From the NCBI GenBank assembly GCA_002503205.1, contig DARE01000072.1:1-13561 (forward strand): a DNA stretch of 13,561 bases. The letters are read 5' to 3'. The position numbers were made by a program, and so were the translations under genes. This document shows, piece by piece, positions 1-7,140 of this stretch; the stretch's first letter is position 1, and the number at the start of each line of letters is the position of its first letter. Below the pieces are notes generated by a model, which ran no database searches, had not been told where the DNA came from, and saw only the letters and a list, made by a program, of their open reading frames with translations. The DNA is from Thermoplasmatales archaeon UBA447 (GTDB taxonomy: Archaea > Thermoplasmatota > Thermoplasmata > Thermoplasmatales > Thermoplasmataceae).

Positions 1-161
1 TCATATTTACTCTTATCAGCATATTTATAATACTGAAGCAGCATCAGTTCAAGCCCGCCTAGTCCAGAGAAATCTGACGCAATTGCAAATGTGATTTTCA
101 GTTTATCGACTTGAGCACTCCATCTATTAACTTTTTCAATCTTGTGAAAGTAACGAGACAT
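1..161 (-). CDS. Glycosyltransferase family 4-like protein, N-terminal part (runs off left edge)
   Basis: An open frame reads leftward from ATG at 161-159 to the window edge without a stop, giving 53 complete codons. After a short basic N-terminus it contains ITFAIASDFSGLGGLELMLL (about residues 22-41). This is the beta-strand followed by a glycine-rich loop and acidic residue (GG-x-E) typical of the start of GT4/GT-B glycosyltransferases. Such enzymes transfer a sugar from a nucleotide- or lipid-linked donor, usually at the cytoplasmic face of the membrane, to build surface glycans. The start lies only 4 bases after the stop of the upstream GT4 gene, so the two are probably co-transcribed. 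The donor-binding C-terminal half lies outside the window, so specificity cannot be judged. Confidence 0.7.
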   Translation of the reverse strand, partial: MSRYFHKIEKVNRWSAQVDKLKITFAIASDFSGLGGLELMLLQYYKYADKSKY

Positions 162-165
162 ACCG

Positions 166-1278
166 TTAAAACAACTCTAGTTTTTTATTAAGACACTCTC
201 TAAATCTTGAATCATCAAATAAATTAAGTACACGCTCCCTACCATTAGTTCCCATCTGCTTAGCCATTGATTGGTCATTTACTAATTGAGACAGTTTTTC
301 AGCCATTTGAAGTTCATCTTCAACAAGGAATCCAGTAATATGGTCTACTATGGTTTCTGATGGGCCTGAACCTTTCATTGAAACAATTGGCTTTCCTGAA
401 GCCATAGCCTCTAAAGGGACCTGACCTAAATCTTCATTTTTGGAACCGAAAAGACATAAATATGCTTTAGAATAAAGCTCGATGACGGCATTTCTTTCCA
501 GGTCGAATTTAAATTCTACTGGAAGTCCATGTTCATTTACAAATGACATTAATTGGTAGAAATAACTTATTTCCTCTTTAGATTTTGGTGTAACAGACAC
601 TATAACCAATTTAAAATTCTTGTTCTTCTCATAAAATATTTTAAAGGCCCTGAGGCAGAAATCATGGCCTTTGTAGGGTTGTATTTTAGAAACTAAAAGG
701 AAATAGTTTTCCGGCTCATTAGAATAGAATGAGGCTGTATCTTGAGTAGGGTAGCATACTTCAGACTTTATACCTACAAAGTCTAATATCCGTTTCTGCA
801 CATTAACACTATTCGTTAGAAGTATTTTAGCGTGAGGTAGTGAAAACTTGTAAACAGTTCTATAAGAAAATCTAAGTAACTTAAGCAAAATCTTTGACAT
901 TAAATTTCCACTGGAATGCGATTCCAGAGTAAATTGATAGTCCACAGTCATAGCTCTTGAAGGGGTGTGGATGTATCCAATAATGCGTTTTCCTCTAGGT
1001 ATTGGAATGTACGTTGTGCTAAGAAATGTAACTTCATCGGGCATCTTGTAGAATGCAAACAGAAAATTCAAAAACAACCCTCTACCTATTTCAGGAAAAA
1101 CTCTTTCTAAAATTATAGAAAATTTTAACAGTATTTTATCCCACAATGAAATTGGTTTAATAAGTGGTTGCTTTCCCTTTGGCCAGATTAAATTTGGGAC
1201 TTCATTGTATGTCTTTGCAATTCTTCTTAGCCAAATGTGCTCTCCTCCTACTTGATCTGTGACCTCGTAAAATTTCAT
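166..1278 (-). CDS. Glycosyltransferase family 4 (GT-B fold)
   Basis: This 370-residue protein has a normal GT4 length. The N-terminal acceptor domain begins with a glycine-rich VGGEH motif (residues 10-14). The C-terminal donor domain has FLLVSKIQPYKGHDF (193-207, the usual start of the nucleotide-sugar domain) and E282-x7-E290 within EDLGQVPLEAMASGKP, the classic EX7E retaining GT4 signature, followed by a SETIVD...TGFLVE stretch. No transmembrane segment is obvious, so it is probably cytosolic or peripheral at the membrane. The likely role is assembly of exopolysaccharide or N-glycan; donor and acceptor are unknown. The start is supported by a strong Shine-Dalgarno (AAAGGAGAT on the minus strand) 8 bases upstream. 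It lies 4 bases before the truncated GT4 gene to its left and about 270 bases after the GT2 gene. Low GC, like its neighbours, suggests an acquired or fast-evolving surface-glycan locus. Confidence 0.88.
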   Translation of the reverse strand: MKFYEVTDQVGGEHIWLRRIAKTYNEVPNLIWPKGKQPLIKPISLWDKILLKFSIILERVFPEIGRGLFLNFLFAFYKMPDEVTFLSTTYIPIPRGKRIIGYIHTPSRAMTVDYQFTLESHSSGNLMSKILLKLLRFSYRTVYKFSLPHAKILLTNSVNVQKRILDFVGIKSEVCYPTQDTASFYSNEPENYFLLVSKIQPYKGHDFCLRAFKIFYEKNKNFKLVIVSVTPKSKEEISYFYQLMSFVNEHGLPVEFKFDLERNAVIELYSKAYLCLFGSKNEDLGQVPLEAMASGKPIVSMKGSGPSETIVDHITGFLVEDELQMAEKLSQLVNDQSMAKQMGTNGRERVLNLFDDSRFRECLNKKLELF

Positions 1279-1547
1279 ATTATGATCTCCTTTAATTCTC
1301 GCAATCCTATCTAGTATCCATAGGTTTAATGTGAGTATATTCCATTATAGAAATATTACCTGGGTATTAGAAAAGGGTAAATTGGATTAAATTTTACTAA
1401 CAAACCCTAAACTCAAATTGAATTTGAACGAATAAATATAATGAATTTGGAATTAATGTGTAAATTGGTAATATCCCGTCATCCTTTCAATTATTTTCTG
1501 GATAGAACTGCATATGTTAGATTTGAGTCACAAGCATGTTCATAACT
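1279..1547. other. AT-rich intergenic stretch between two minus-strand glycosyltransferase genes
   Basis: No convincing gene is visible here. The right-hand gene reads into this gap and the left-hand gene starts at its left end. On the minus strand, TATA-like sequences (for example TTCTATAAT near 1345-1353) could start a transcript with a leader that includes the GGAG site. I see no inverted-repeat terminator, RNA gene or transposon end. Confidence 0.4.
1284..1292 (-). promoter_or_regulatory. Shine-Dalgarno site of the GT4 gene
   Basis: The minus strand reads AAAGGAGAT here, with GGAG 8 bases before the ATG at 1278. It fixes the start and implies a transcript with a 5' leader, unlike the mostly leaderless genes elsewhere in the window. 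Confidence 0.65.
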
Positions 1548-2450
1548 TCAATCAATGGTTTTGTTTATCTTATTTAACTCATTTCTAAATAACTTCTTTA
1601 CAATCGACTTTCTAAAAATTATAGAGCCGATTACCAGTTTGTATTCAAAGCGTGTATTTTTAAATAAATGCCCCGTTAACAAGAATTGTATATATTCCTT
1701 CATATAAATTTTATCTCCTTTATAAATTTTCAATCTAATTTGAAGGAATGAGATCTCGTGTTTAAGGAAATCTGTAGCATTCTTAGAACTAAATGACTTA
1801 AAAATACTATTGTAAGCTTTTAGAGACCTCTCAACCGAATTTACGTAAAAAGATTTATATTCTTCAAAATCCGCGAAAATATGAGTAACGCTATAATGGA
1901 CTCTATAATATGTCAGCTTGTCCGTTAAATCTTTTGTTTTGCCCCCAAATTCTAGAGCAAATGCATACATCAAGCTATCTAAGTTAAAAGGTGATTCCTT
2001 TAGAATGTCAATATTTATGATCTCTTTCTTCACAGATATAGATGACATATTGAAGGAAGTTCTGTTATCTTTGAAATATATAAAATCGCCACCATCATTA
2101 ATTGCTTGTATATCATTATGAATGTATATACAGTTATCTTTCGAAAATTCTTCACTTATCCTTTTTAATTTATTCTCAAAGAAGATATCGTCATCATCCA
2201 GAAAGGATATAATATCGTACTTACATACTTTCAACCCTTCAATAATCTTCCCTGATAAAGTTGCTTCATTAGTGTAAATAGAGGTAATCCCATTAGTTTG
2301 AATGTATCCATCAATAACCTCATCATTAAAATTTTTGACTACAATTATTTCATATTTATTAGGATCAAGTGTTTGATGAATTACGCTTTTAATTGCATTT
2401 AAAAGATATTTTTTACGATCATGGGCAGATATGATAACACTTATCATCAA
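1548..2450 (-). CDS. Glycosyltransferase family 2 (GT-A fold)
   Basis: This 300-residue protein opens with the canonical GT2 N-terminus, ISVIISAHDRKKYLLNAIKS (3-22), followed by a Q-T pair. A DDDD cluster at residues 85-88 in IISFLDDDD provides the DXD motif that binds the metal and nucleotide-sugar. The C-terminal 100 residues are basic and rich in Lys, Ile and Phe and match no domain I recognise. No clear membrane anchor is seen. The role is probably transfer of a sugar in surface polysaccharide or glycoprotein synthesis. Two ATG codons are adjacent (2450 and 2447). A TATA-like minus-strand TTAAAATAATAATT about 15-30 bases upstream suggests a leaderless transcript. GC is very low (one 60-base line here counts about 20% GC), clearly below the catabolic genes to the right. 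Substrate is unknown. Confidence 0.85.
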   Translation of the reverse strand: MMISVIISAHDRKKYLLNAIKSVIHQTLDPNKYEIIVVKNFNDEVIDGYIQTNGITSIYTNEATLSGKIIEGLKVCKYDIISFLDDDDIFFENKLKRISEEFSKDNCIYIHNDIQAINDGGDFIYFKDNRTSFNMSSISVKKEIINIDILKESPFNLDSLMYAFALEFGGKTKDLTDKLTYYRVHYSVTHIFADFEEYKSFYVNSVERSLKAYNSIFKSFSSKNATDFLKHEISFLQIRLKIYKGDKIYMKEYIQFLLTGHLFKNTRFEYKLVIGSIIFRKSIVKKLFRNELNKINKTID

Positions 2451-2935
2451 AGCAACTGATCCAAATTATTATTTTAAGGTTCTCTTTTACTTTTAAAATT
2501 GTAAATGGCAAGCTATAATTCTCTTAATTCCAGTTTATTTGAATGCAGAGTAACTGTTTAGGAACTCTGAAATTGAAGAAAGAATGTAAGATAGACGACG
2601 AGGTATTAAGTACACCCTAAGGAGATATATTGGTGTCTCTACCCATAAGTGATCTGTCATAAAAACAGCGACGAGGGGATGTTTTGAAACGTTGAGAGGT
2701 AGTATACTATCAATAAGTCTCATGACCATTCCCCAATCTATTTACCTATGTGCTTGAGGAACCTAGGAAAATGCAATAGTTTATACGGTCTCTATATACA
2801 AACTAATTGCAGTACTAAAGACAGAATTGTAAAAATACCATGAAATTCATAGGATCTGTCATTCGTAATACACGTGAAACATTACTCGTATTTAATAAAT
2901 AAAATTATAACTACGTATTTATTTAGTCGCTTAAA
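2451..2935. other. Divergent intergenic region with only a doubtful small ORF
   Basis: This 485-base gap separates two divergent GT2 genes. Its ends hold their promoters: a minus-strand TATA-like TTAAAATAATAATT near 2465-2478 and a plus-strand AT-rich block near 2890-2912. A 64-codon minus-strand frame at 2535-2729 has a basic, hydrophobic product and no motif I recognise. It could be the remnant of a decayed gene, but nothing supports translation. I see no RNA gene, CRISPR repeats or insertion-sequence ends. Confidence 0.4.
2890..2912 (+). promoter_or_regulatory. TATA-like promoter of the plus-strand GT2 gene
   Basis: The AT-only run TTTAATAAATAAAATTATAA (2891-2910) ends about 26 bases before the ATG at 2936, the spacing expected for a leaderless archaeal transcript. 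The exact box cannot be picked within such an AT-rich run, and no Shine-Dalgarno is present. Confidence 0.4.
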
Positions 2936-3787
2936 ATGGGGACCGCCTTAAAGACATCAGCTATAATTACCAACCTTAATGACAATAGAATATTCAATCT
3001 AATAAATTCTTTAAAAAAATTAAATTTTTTTGAGATCATAATTGCCGATGGTGGATCTTCAACTGAACATATTGCAAAACTAAATAACATCAAAGACCAA
3101 CGAGTGAGGGTTTATGTCTTGCCAGGTTCAATAGCCGTCACAAGAAACAAGGTCACGCCATTGATCGAAGGCGATATAGTTGTATTTATTGATACAGACG
3201 AGCTTCCTTCAGATGCAAACTGGTTGACAAACTTGGTAAAACCCATAATGAGCGGAAAGGCTGATTTTACATTCGGACCTACAAAACCTATGCGAGATGC
3301 AAGCAACAGAATAGCCAGATACTATGACAGGTATGATGAATGGCTGTACACAAACATACTTCCACATGATATCTCCAAGGGAGCCATGGGTAACTCGGCA
3401 TGGAGGGCAGAAATAATAAAGAAACTGGGTTTTGATACTGCACTTACCATAGGCGGTGAGGATTACGACCTTACCATAAGGGCTCTAACTGCCGGTTATC
3501 GTGGAGCCTTTGTTTCCGATGCCATTTTGCTGCACGACCAGAACAACATTAGAACTCTAAGACGTTTTTTAAAGAAAGAATTCTTTTACTATTTACTTGG
3601 GGCATCTCTGGCTTACAAAAAGAATCGCGTATCAATCGGCAAGATTCGAGGATCTGTCAGGGGGAGTACCTGGCGGGGGGACCCACTTGAGATTGTTATC
3701 ATAATGATGAAACCATTCGCGTTTATCTTGTCACAGGTGATTTCACTTGAATACTTCAGAAAAAGAGCCAGCAAGAGGTATGGCTGA
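2936..3787 (+). CDS. Glycosyltransferase family 2
   Basis: This 283-residue GT2-fold protein has an N-terminal strand at SAIITNLND (8-16) and EIIIADGGSS (33-42), which matches the EIIVVDDGS position of GT2 enzymes. A DTDE motif (86-89) within VVFIDTDEL is the metal-binding DXD. GGEDYDLTIRA (173-183) is the acidic catalytic-base motif (ED..L..R) of the family. A hydrophobic stretch at about 251-270 near the C-terminus could dip into or anchor to the membrane. It probably adds a sugar to a surface glycan or lipid carrier; the donor is unknown. The ATG is preceded by an AT-rich promoter and has no Shine-Dalgarno. The first third of the gene is AT-rich like its leftward neighbours, whereas the last third is closer to the composition of the catabolic cluster. 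Confidence 0.87.
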   Translation: MGTALKTSAIITNLNDNRIFNLINSLKKLNFFEIIIADGGSSTEHIAKLNNIKDQRVRVYVLPGSIAVTRNKVTPLIEGDIVVFIDTDELPSDANWLTNLVKPIMSGKADFTFGPTKPMRDASNRIARYYDRYDEWLYTNILPHDISKGAMGNSAWRAEIIKKLGFDTALTIGGEDYDLTIRALTAGYRGAFVSDAILLHDQNNIRTLRRFLKKEFFYYLLGASLAYKKNRVSIGKIRGSVRGSTWRGDPLEIVIIMMKPFAFILSQVISLEYFRKRASKRYG

Positions 3788-4122
3788 TCGCACCTTATTC
3801 TCAATAAAAAATGCAGGTTTGCTTCGTTTTAACAGACTAAGTTATCAGGAGCAGTTCCCAGATTACATTCCCGTAGAAAGGAATGCCTTCCGAATTTGCG
3901 TATAATAATAATGAAGAATCAAAAAATCGTGAACGATGGTATATGGATTTTGCGCACGGGTCATTTTGACCTTGTTGATGCCAGAAATGCATTGAGATTT
4001 TTGGTGAATGCCCAAAGAAAACTCTATGAAGACACCATGCCCTGATCTGGTAGTAGCAGCATAATCCGAACCATTCCGGAAATATTGTTATAAATCAATT
4101 CATATCTTTTTCTTTGATTATT
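3788..4122. other. Intergenic stretch with possible decayed small gene(s), then the dehydratase promoter
   Basis: No robust gene is present, but short plus-strand frames look protein-like. One covers 3780-3905 (41 codons, overlapping the GT2 stop, product starting MADRTLFSIKNAG). Another covers 3911-4045 (44 codons, MKNQKIVNDG...). A third opens at 3887 (MPSEFAYNNNEESKNRERWY) and stops at about 3973. The third and second frames could form one small protein if a single frameshift sits near 3960-3970, which would make this a broken gene. None has a good ribosome site. The last 50 bases hold the promoter element and TATA box of the dehydratase gene. Confidence 0.35.
4073..4095 (+). promoter_or_regulatory. 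Promoter of the dehydratase gene: GGA element plus TATA box
   Basis: ATTCCGGAAATATTG is followed directly by TTATAAAT (4088-4095). The TATA box is centred about 31 bases before the ATG at 4123, which suits a leaderless or nearly leaderless transcript. The A of GGA lies 43 bases before the ATG. The 10-base string CCGGAAATAT recurs exactly upstream of the transporter gene. Confidence 0.6.
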
Positions 4123-5238
4123 ATGAAGATTTCAAAACTTGAGATTATTGCGCGAGACAGAGTGAATCAGCCTCTCTACCCCTATGTAAAACCAACAGAC
4201 TACTACCTTGACATACTTGGAGAGAAATCCCCGACAGAAGCTGCAATGATTGACAATGTAGCAATCCTGAAAATGACTGCAGATGACGGATCCAGTTCCT
4301 ATTTCAATACGTCCTCCCTGGTGGCAGATTACGCCCTTACATTATTCAGGAAGATCGAAAACTGGGATGCATCCGAGATCGCCATAGCATGGGACTTCCT
4401 TTACCGTTATTCACTTCCCCTGGGAAGAGCCGGAGTCTCCATGCATGCAATCAGCGTAATCAACCTCATGATGTACGATCTCTATGCAAGGCATCTGAAG
4501 GTTCCGGTTTATGATCTACTTGGAGGAAAGACAAGGGGTAAGATCAAAGCATACGCCAGCCACCTTCACCCTCTTCCCCTGAAGGAACTGCAGGAGGAAG
4601 CCCAGGAGTATATTGAAGAGGGATACAGAGTTATGAAGATGCGTTTCATCTCGGGGCCAGCAGATCCAAATGCCATGGAGAAGAACGAGGAACTGGTCAA
4701 AGCAGTGAGGGATCAGGTTGGCTACAGCATTGAACTTGCCGCAGATGCCTGGATGTCATGGACATATAACTTCGCGGTGAGAATGCTCAAGAAGCTGGAA
4801 AAGTATGATCTTGCATGGGTAGAGGAACCACTCCATCCAGATGATTTCGAAGGGTTCAAAACACTGGCCAGAAACGTGGAGACGCCAATATCTGCTGGGG
4901 AACACCATTACCATGTTCACGACATGAAGAAGCTTCTTGATGCGGGCATTAGGATACTCCAGCCTGACACCATGTGGACAGGCGGGCTCACCAGCATGAA
5001 GAAAATAGCAGGGCTTGCAGAATCATATGGGGCTCAGGTCATTCCCCATGCAGGAAATGTATATAACCTGCATTTTATCATCTCAGAACCACAGGCGGTT
5101 GCACCAATGGCCGAATATCTGACCAAATACAGGGAGTGGATGGAACAGCACATGACAGGTATCCCCCATCCAGAGAATGGTTATATTTCGCTGTCTGAAA
5201 AACCGGGATTTGGAGTCGAATATGATGGTGGAAGATAA
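4123..5238 (+). CDS. rhmD: L-rhamnonate dehydratase-like enzyme (enolase superfamily, mandelate racemase group)
   Basis: It probably dehydrates L-rhamnonate (or a related 6-deoxy-sugar acid) to 2-keto-3-deoxy-L-rhamnonate in the cytosol. The 371-residue protein has the enolase N-cap (about 1-115) and a barrel with metal ligands D208 (AADAWMSW), E234 (WVEEPL) and E260 (SAGEHH). The D282 (QPDTMW) and H309 (IPHAG) dyad is the general acid/base. The spacings 26-26-22-27 nearly match those I recall for E. coli RhmD (26-28-22-27). As in RhmD, the second-strand Lys motif is altered (K172-M-R174 rather than KxK). The stretch SGPADPNAMEKNEELVKAVR followed by ELAADAWM is strongly RhmD-like; L-fuconate dehydratases are longer and keep KxK. 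I chose ATG 4123 over the upstream TTG at 4114 because of promoter spacing. It overlaps the MBL-like gene by 17 bases. L-fuconate remains a possible substrate. Confidence 0.85.
   Translation: MKISKLEIIARDRVNQPLYPYVKPTDYYLDILGEKSPTEAAMIDNVAILKMTADDGSSSYFNTSSLVADYALTLFRKIENWDASEIAIAWDFLYRYSLPLGRAGVSMHAISVINLMMYDLYARHLKVPVYDLLGGKTRGKIKAYASHLHPLPLKELQEEAQEYIEEGYRVMKMRFISGPADPNAMEKNEELVKAVRDQVGYSIELAADAWMSWTYNFAVRMLKKLEKYDLAWVEEPLHPDDFEGFKTLARNVETPISAGEHHYHVHDMKKLLDAGIRILQPDTMWTGGLTSMKKIAGLAESYGAQVIPHAGNVYNLHFIISEPQAVAPMAEYLTKYREWMEQHMTGIPHPENGYISLSEKPGFGVEYDGGR
5212..5215 (+). promoter_or_regulatory. Shine-Dalgarno site of the MBL-like gene
   Basis: GGAG lies 6 bases before ATG 5222, inside the 3' end of the dehydratase gene. 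This fixes the start within the overlap and indicates translational coupling of the two proteins. Confidence 0.5.
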
Positions 5239-5989
5239 TACATTTACCATAAATGTGATCAAGACAGGAGAATCGGAAGTACCTGCGCCTGAAGTATACT
5301 GGATGGGGGGTTGGAATAAATGGGAAAAACTCTCATTTCATTCTCTCCTTTTGAGAAACAAAAACATGAAATTCCTTATCAATACTGGCCTCCCAACAGA
5401 TCTTAGCGAAAGAAACAGAGCTATGGTCGATTTCGGCGGCGAACGCTGCATTTTCAGGCCCAATGACATTACAATGGAATTGAAGCGGCTCGGCGTGGAT
5501 CCATCTGAAATTGATGGAATATCATTTACACCACTGCAGGATTACACAACTGGTGGAATATCTCTATTTCCGAACGCAAAAATTTACATGGACAGAAGAG
5601 GGTGGACTGAAGATATTGTGGCTCCACGTGAAAGAAAACATCATTCAAGAAACCTCTTCGTTCCGGAACAGAATCTGCGCTATCTGCTCTTCGACGCTTG
5701 GAACCGCGTAGAATTATTTGACAGCATGTCGCCTTATAGTATAGCACCAGGCCTTACAGTATCGTGGGTTGGTTGCCATCATCGCTCATCACTGGCTTTC
5801 CACATTTCTACTAAACCAGGCATGGTTATTTTCTCTGACTGTTCATTCAAGAAAAGGAACATAGAACATGACATTCCCATAGGCATTGCAGAAAATACTC
5901 TTGAATGCATTGATGCATATGCAAAACTCAGAGGAAAAGGTACATTTCTCTCTGCATATGATCCTGCGATTGATGGGTTGAAGTTTTAG
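5222..5989 (+). CDS. Metallo-beta-lactamase-fold protein with degenerate metal site
   Basis: The 255-residue product resembles the MBL-fold lactonase (AHL-lactonase-like) group in its order of elements. These are FLINTG (51-56, usual LIDTG), DPSEIDGISFTPLQDYTTGG (93-112), FPNAKIYM (116-123), VGCHHRSS (173-180), VIFSDCSF (202-209) and FLSAYDPAI (242-250). The canonical THxHxDHxGG motif reads TPLQDYTTGG, so P104, Q106, Y108 and T109 replace His, His, Asp and His. The C-terminal ligand His is Tyr246. H176 or H177 and D206 may survive. It should therefore not bind the usual dinuclear site. Its tight coupling to the dehydratase suggests a role in the same pathway, for example opening of the aldonolactone without the usual metals, or a regulatory or scaffolding role. 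Its stop overlaps by 3-4 bases with the convergent lyase gene. Fold call is moderate; function is unknown. Confidence 0.7.
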   Translation: MMVEDNTFTINVIKTGESEVPAPEVYWMGGWNKWEKLSFHSLLLRNKNMKFLINTGLPTDLSERNRAMVDFGGERCIFRPNDITMELKRLGVDPSEIDGISFTPLQDYTTGGISLFPNAKIYMDRRGWTEDIVAPRERKHHSRNLFVPEQNLRYLLFDAWNRVELFDSMSPYSIAPGLTVSWVGCHHRSSLAFHISTKPGMVIFSDCSFKKRNIEHDIPIGIAENTLECIDAYAKLRGKGTFLSAYDPAIDGLKF

Positions 5990-6885
5990 CAGGCTGAAAG
6001 AAGTTGATCCACATCGGAAATAATACTGTCCATCAATTTCCTTCCGGGATAATCATAAGGCTTCCTGCAAACAGTATGCTCAATTATTCCTCTGTGCTGC
6101 AGTATGGCCTTTTCAATATATACAAAATATTTAATCTTCTGTGATTCTGTTTTCAATATCTCTTTCAGAATTGCATGCAAATCCTGATTCACTATGCTAT
6201 TTCTGAATGCAGCACTGTATTCCATTAAAATGAAGTCTGCAAGTGAGGATCCTGGAATTGTCCCGGAAGCTCCTGAAGCAATTTCATTGACCAGATTTGA
6301 TCCAAGCATTCCACCAAGGATGCTGAATTCCTTACCCATCTCATTTCTAACCTTTCTTATCCGCCTCTGAACATCAGTAGTACGTTTCCCTTCTATCTTC
6401 AGACCAGCAAAATTTGAAAACTCTCTCTTCAATCTTGAAAGTATCTCTAGAGGAATGCCATAATTGAAATCCTGTATCAAAAAAGGAAGATCAGTGCATT
6501 TTGCAATACAGCTGAAATGATCGACAATTGCGCGTCTGCTGTATGCGCCAGTAGGATTGTAGTATGGTGGCATTACAATCAGGAAATCGACTCCAATGTC
6601 CGTTGCGATCTTAGCCATTCTGCATGCTTCACTGGTCCCCGGCGCGGAGATGCCAGAGCAAACAATCATTCCATCACTGGCAAAATCAACTCCTGCCATG
6701 ATCATTTCTTCCCTTTCACGCTCGCCCAATTTATAGAATTCGCCACCAATGAGATTTAATGCAATCCCATCGCACTTCGCTTTACTGAGGAAAGAGATCA
6801 CACTTCCTACTTCGTCTTTCAAAATCTGATCTGTATCGCTGAATATGGCAGGGATAGCGGGAATTATCCCTTTAGGGTATTTCAT
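5986..6885 (-). CDS. DHDPS/KDG-aldolase family lyase, probable 2-keto-3-deoxy-L-rhamnonate aldolase
   Basis: A 299-residue class I (Schiff-base) TIM-barrel protein of the dihydrodipicolinate synthase/N-acetylneuraminate lyase family. The Schiff-base Lys is K163 in FAGLKIEG. The pyruvate-binding loop is LIGGEFYKLGERER (45-58), and MPPYYNP (105-111), GGMLG (191-195) and SGASGTIPGS (214-223) also match the family. Where DHDPS has its catalytic Tyr in a YNxP motif, this protein has IQDFN (137-141). QD motifs at this place occur in sugar-acid members such as L-2-keto-3-deoxyarabonate dehydratase. It probably cleaves KDR to pyruvate and L-lactaldehyde; dehydratase chemistry is the main alternative. 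Its stop overlaps the MBL-like stop on the other strand. It is divergent from the transporter, and a promoter with the shared GGA element precedes it. ATG 6885 fits leaderless spacing. Confidence 0.8.
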   Translation of the reverse strand: MKYPKGIIPAIPAIFSDTDQILKDEVGSVISFLSKAKCDGIALNLIGGEFYKLGEREREEMIMAGVDFASDGMIVCSGISAPGTSEACRMAKIATDIGVDFLIVMPPYYNPTGAYSRRAIVDHFSCIAKCTDLPFLIQDFNYGIPLEILSRLKREFSNFAGLKIEGKRTTDVQRRIRKVRNEMGKEFSILGGMLGSNLVNEIASGASGTIPGSSLADFILMEYSAAFRNSIVNQDLHAILKEILKTESQKIKYFVYIEKAILQHRGIIEHTVCRKPYDYPGRKLMDSIISDVDQLLSAC

Positions 6886-6904
6886 ACAGAAGTATATGCC
6901 TCAA

Positions 6905-6930
6905 CTTATTAATTAGGATATATCCAGACA
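6905..6930 (-). promoter_or_regulatory. Promoter of the aldolase gene: GGA element plus TATA-like box
   Basis: The minus strand reads TGTCTGGATATATCC followed by TAATTAATAA. The TATA-like run is centred about 25 bases before the ATG at 6885, and the A of GGA is 38 bases before it. GGATATATCC (6916-6925) is a perfect 10-base palindrome, suggesting a dimeric binding site. Confidence 0.55.
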
Positions 6931-7080
6931 GGTAATGACCTTACAAACTAAGAGCCTTAAATTTTAATAAATGCCTGAAGTTTAGTAGTTATTTTGTGTA
7001 AATCCAATCATCTCTTTTCAGGATCAGTTTAAGACCAGAATATGCTCTGACTTTAAGTTATGAGTTTATATCGGTGTACC

Positions 7081-7103
7081 TGTCCGGAAATATCTAAATA
7101 TAT
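7081..7103 (+). promoter_or_regulatory. Proximal promoter of the transporter gene: GGA element plus TATA box
   Basis: TGTCCGGAAATATCTAAATA continues into TATA. CCGGAAATAT is identical to the dehydratase promoter element. The TATA-like CTAAATATATA (7094-7104) implies transcription starting near 7125 and a short leader of about 15 bases before ATG 7141. This explains why the element lies 53 bases from the start, farther than in the other genes. Confidence 0.55.
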
Positions 7104-7140
7104 ACTTCATTCGTTAAATTTTAAAAAGTGGTAGATACAG

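Larger units (their letters stand above)
6886..7140. other. Divergent regulatory region between the aldolase and transporter genes, with a possible leader ORF
   Basis: Besides the aldolase promoter, this region has two copies of the GGA element pointing at the transporter: TTTCAGGATCAGT at 7016-7028 and TGTCCGGAAATATCT at 7081-7095. Between them a 24-codon frame (7060-7134, product starting MSLYRCTCPEIS) begins 37 bases after the distal GGA and ends 6 bases before the transporter ATG. That would fit a second promoter driving a leader peptide or an upstream start, but the frame could be chance. Confidence 0.35.

Noticed and set aside
2535..2729. 64-codon minus-strand frame in the GT2-GT2 gap
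   Set aside because: It has no recognisable motif, no spaced ribosome site and no promoter support. It is mentioned only as a possible remnant.
4123..5238. L-fuconate or gluconate/galactonate dehydratase as the first call
   Set aside because: The altered Lys motif, the D-E-E-D-H spacings and the GPADPNAMEKNEELV stretch resemble RhmD more, and the neighbour is RhaM-like. L-fuconate stays possible.
5511..5747. Short frames in both directions inside the MBL-like gene
   Set aside because: The parent frame is continuous and shows fold motifs throughout, so the overlaps are incidental.
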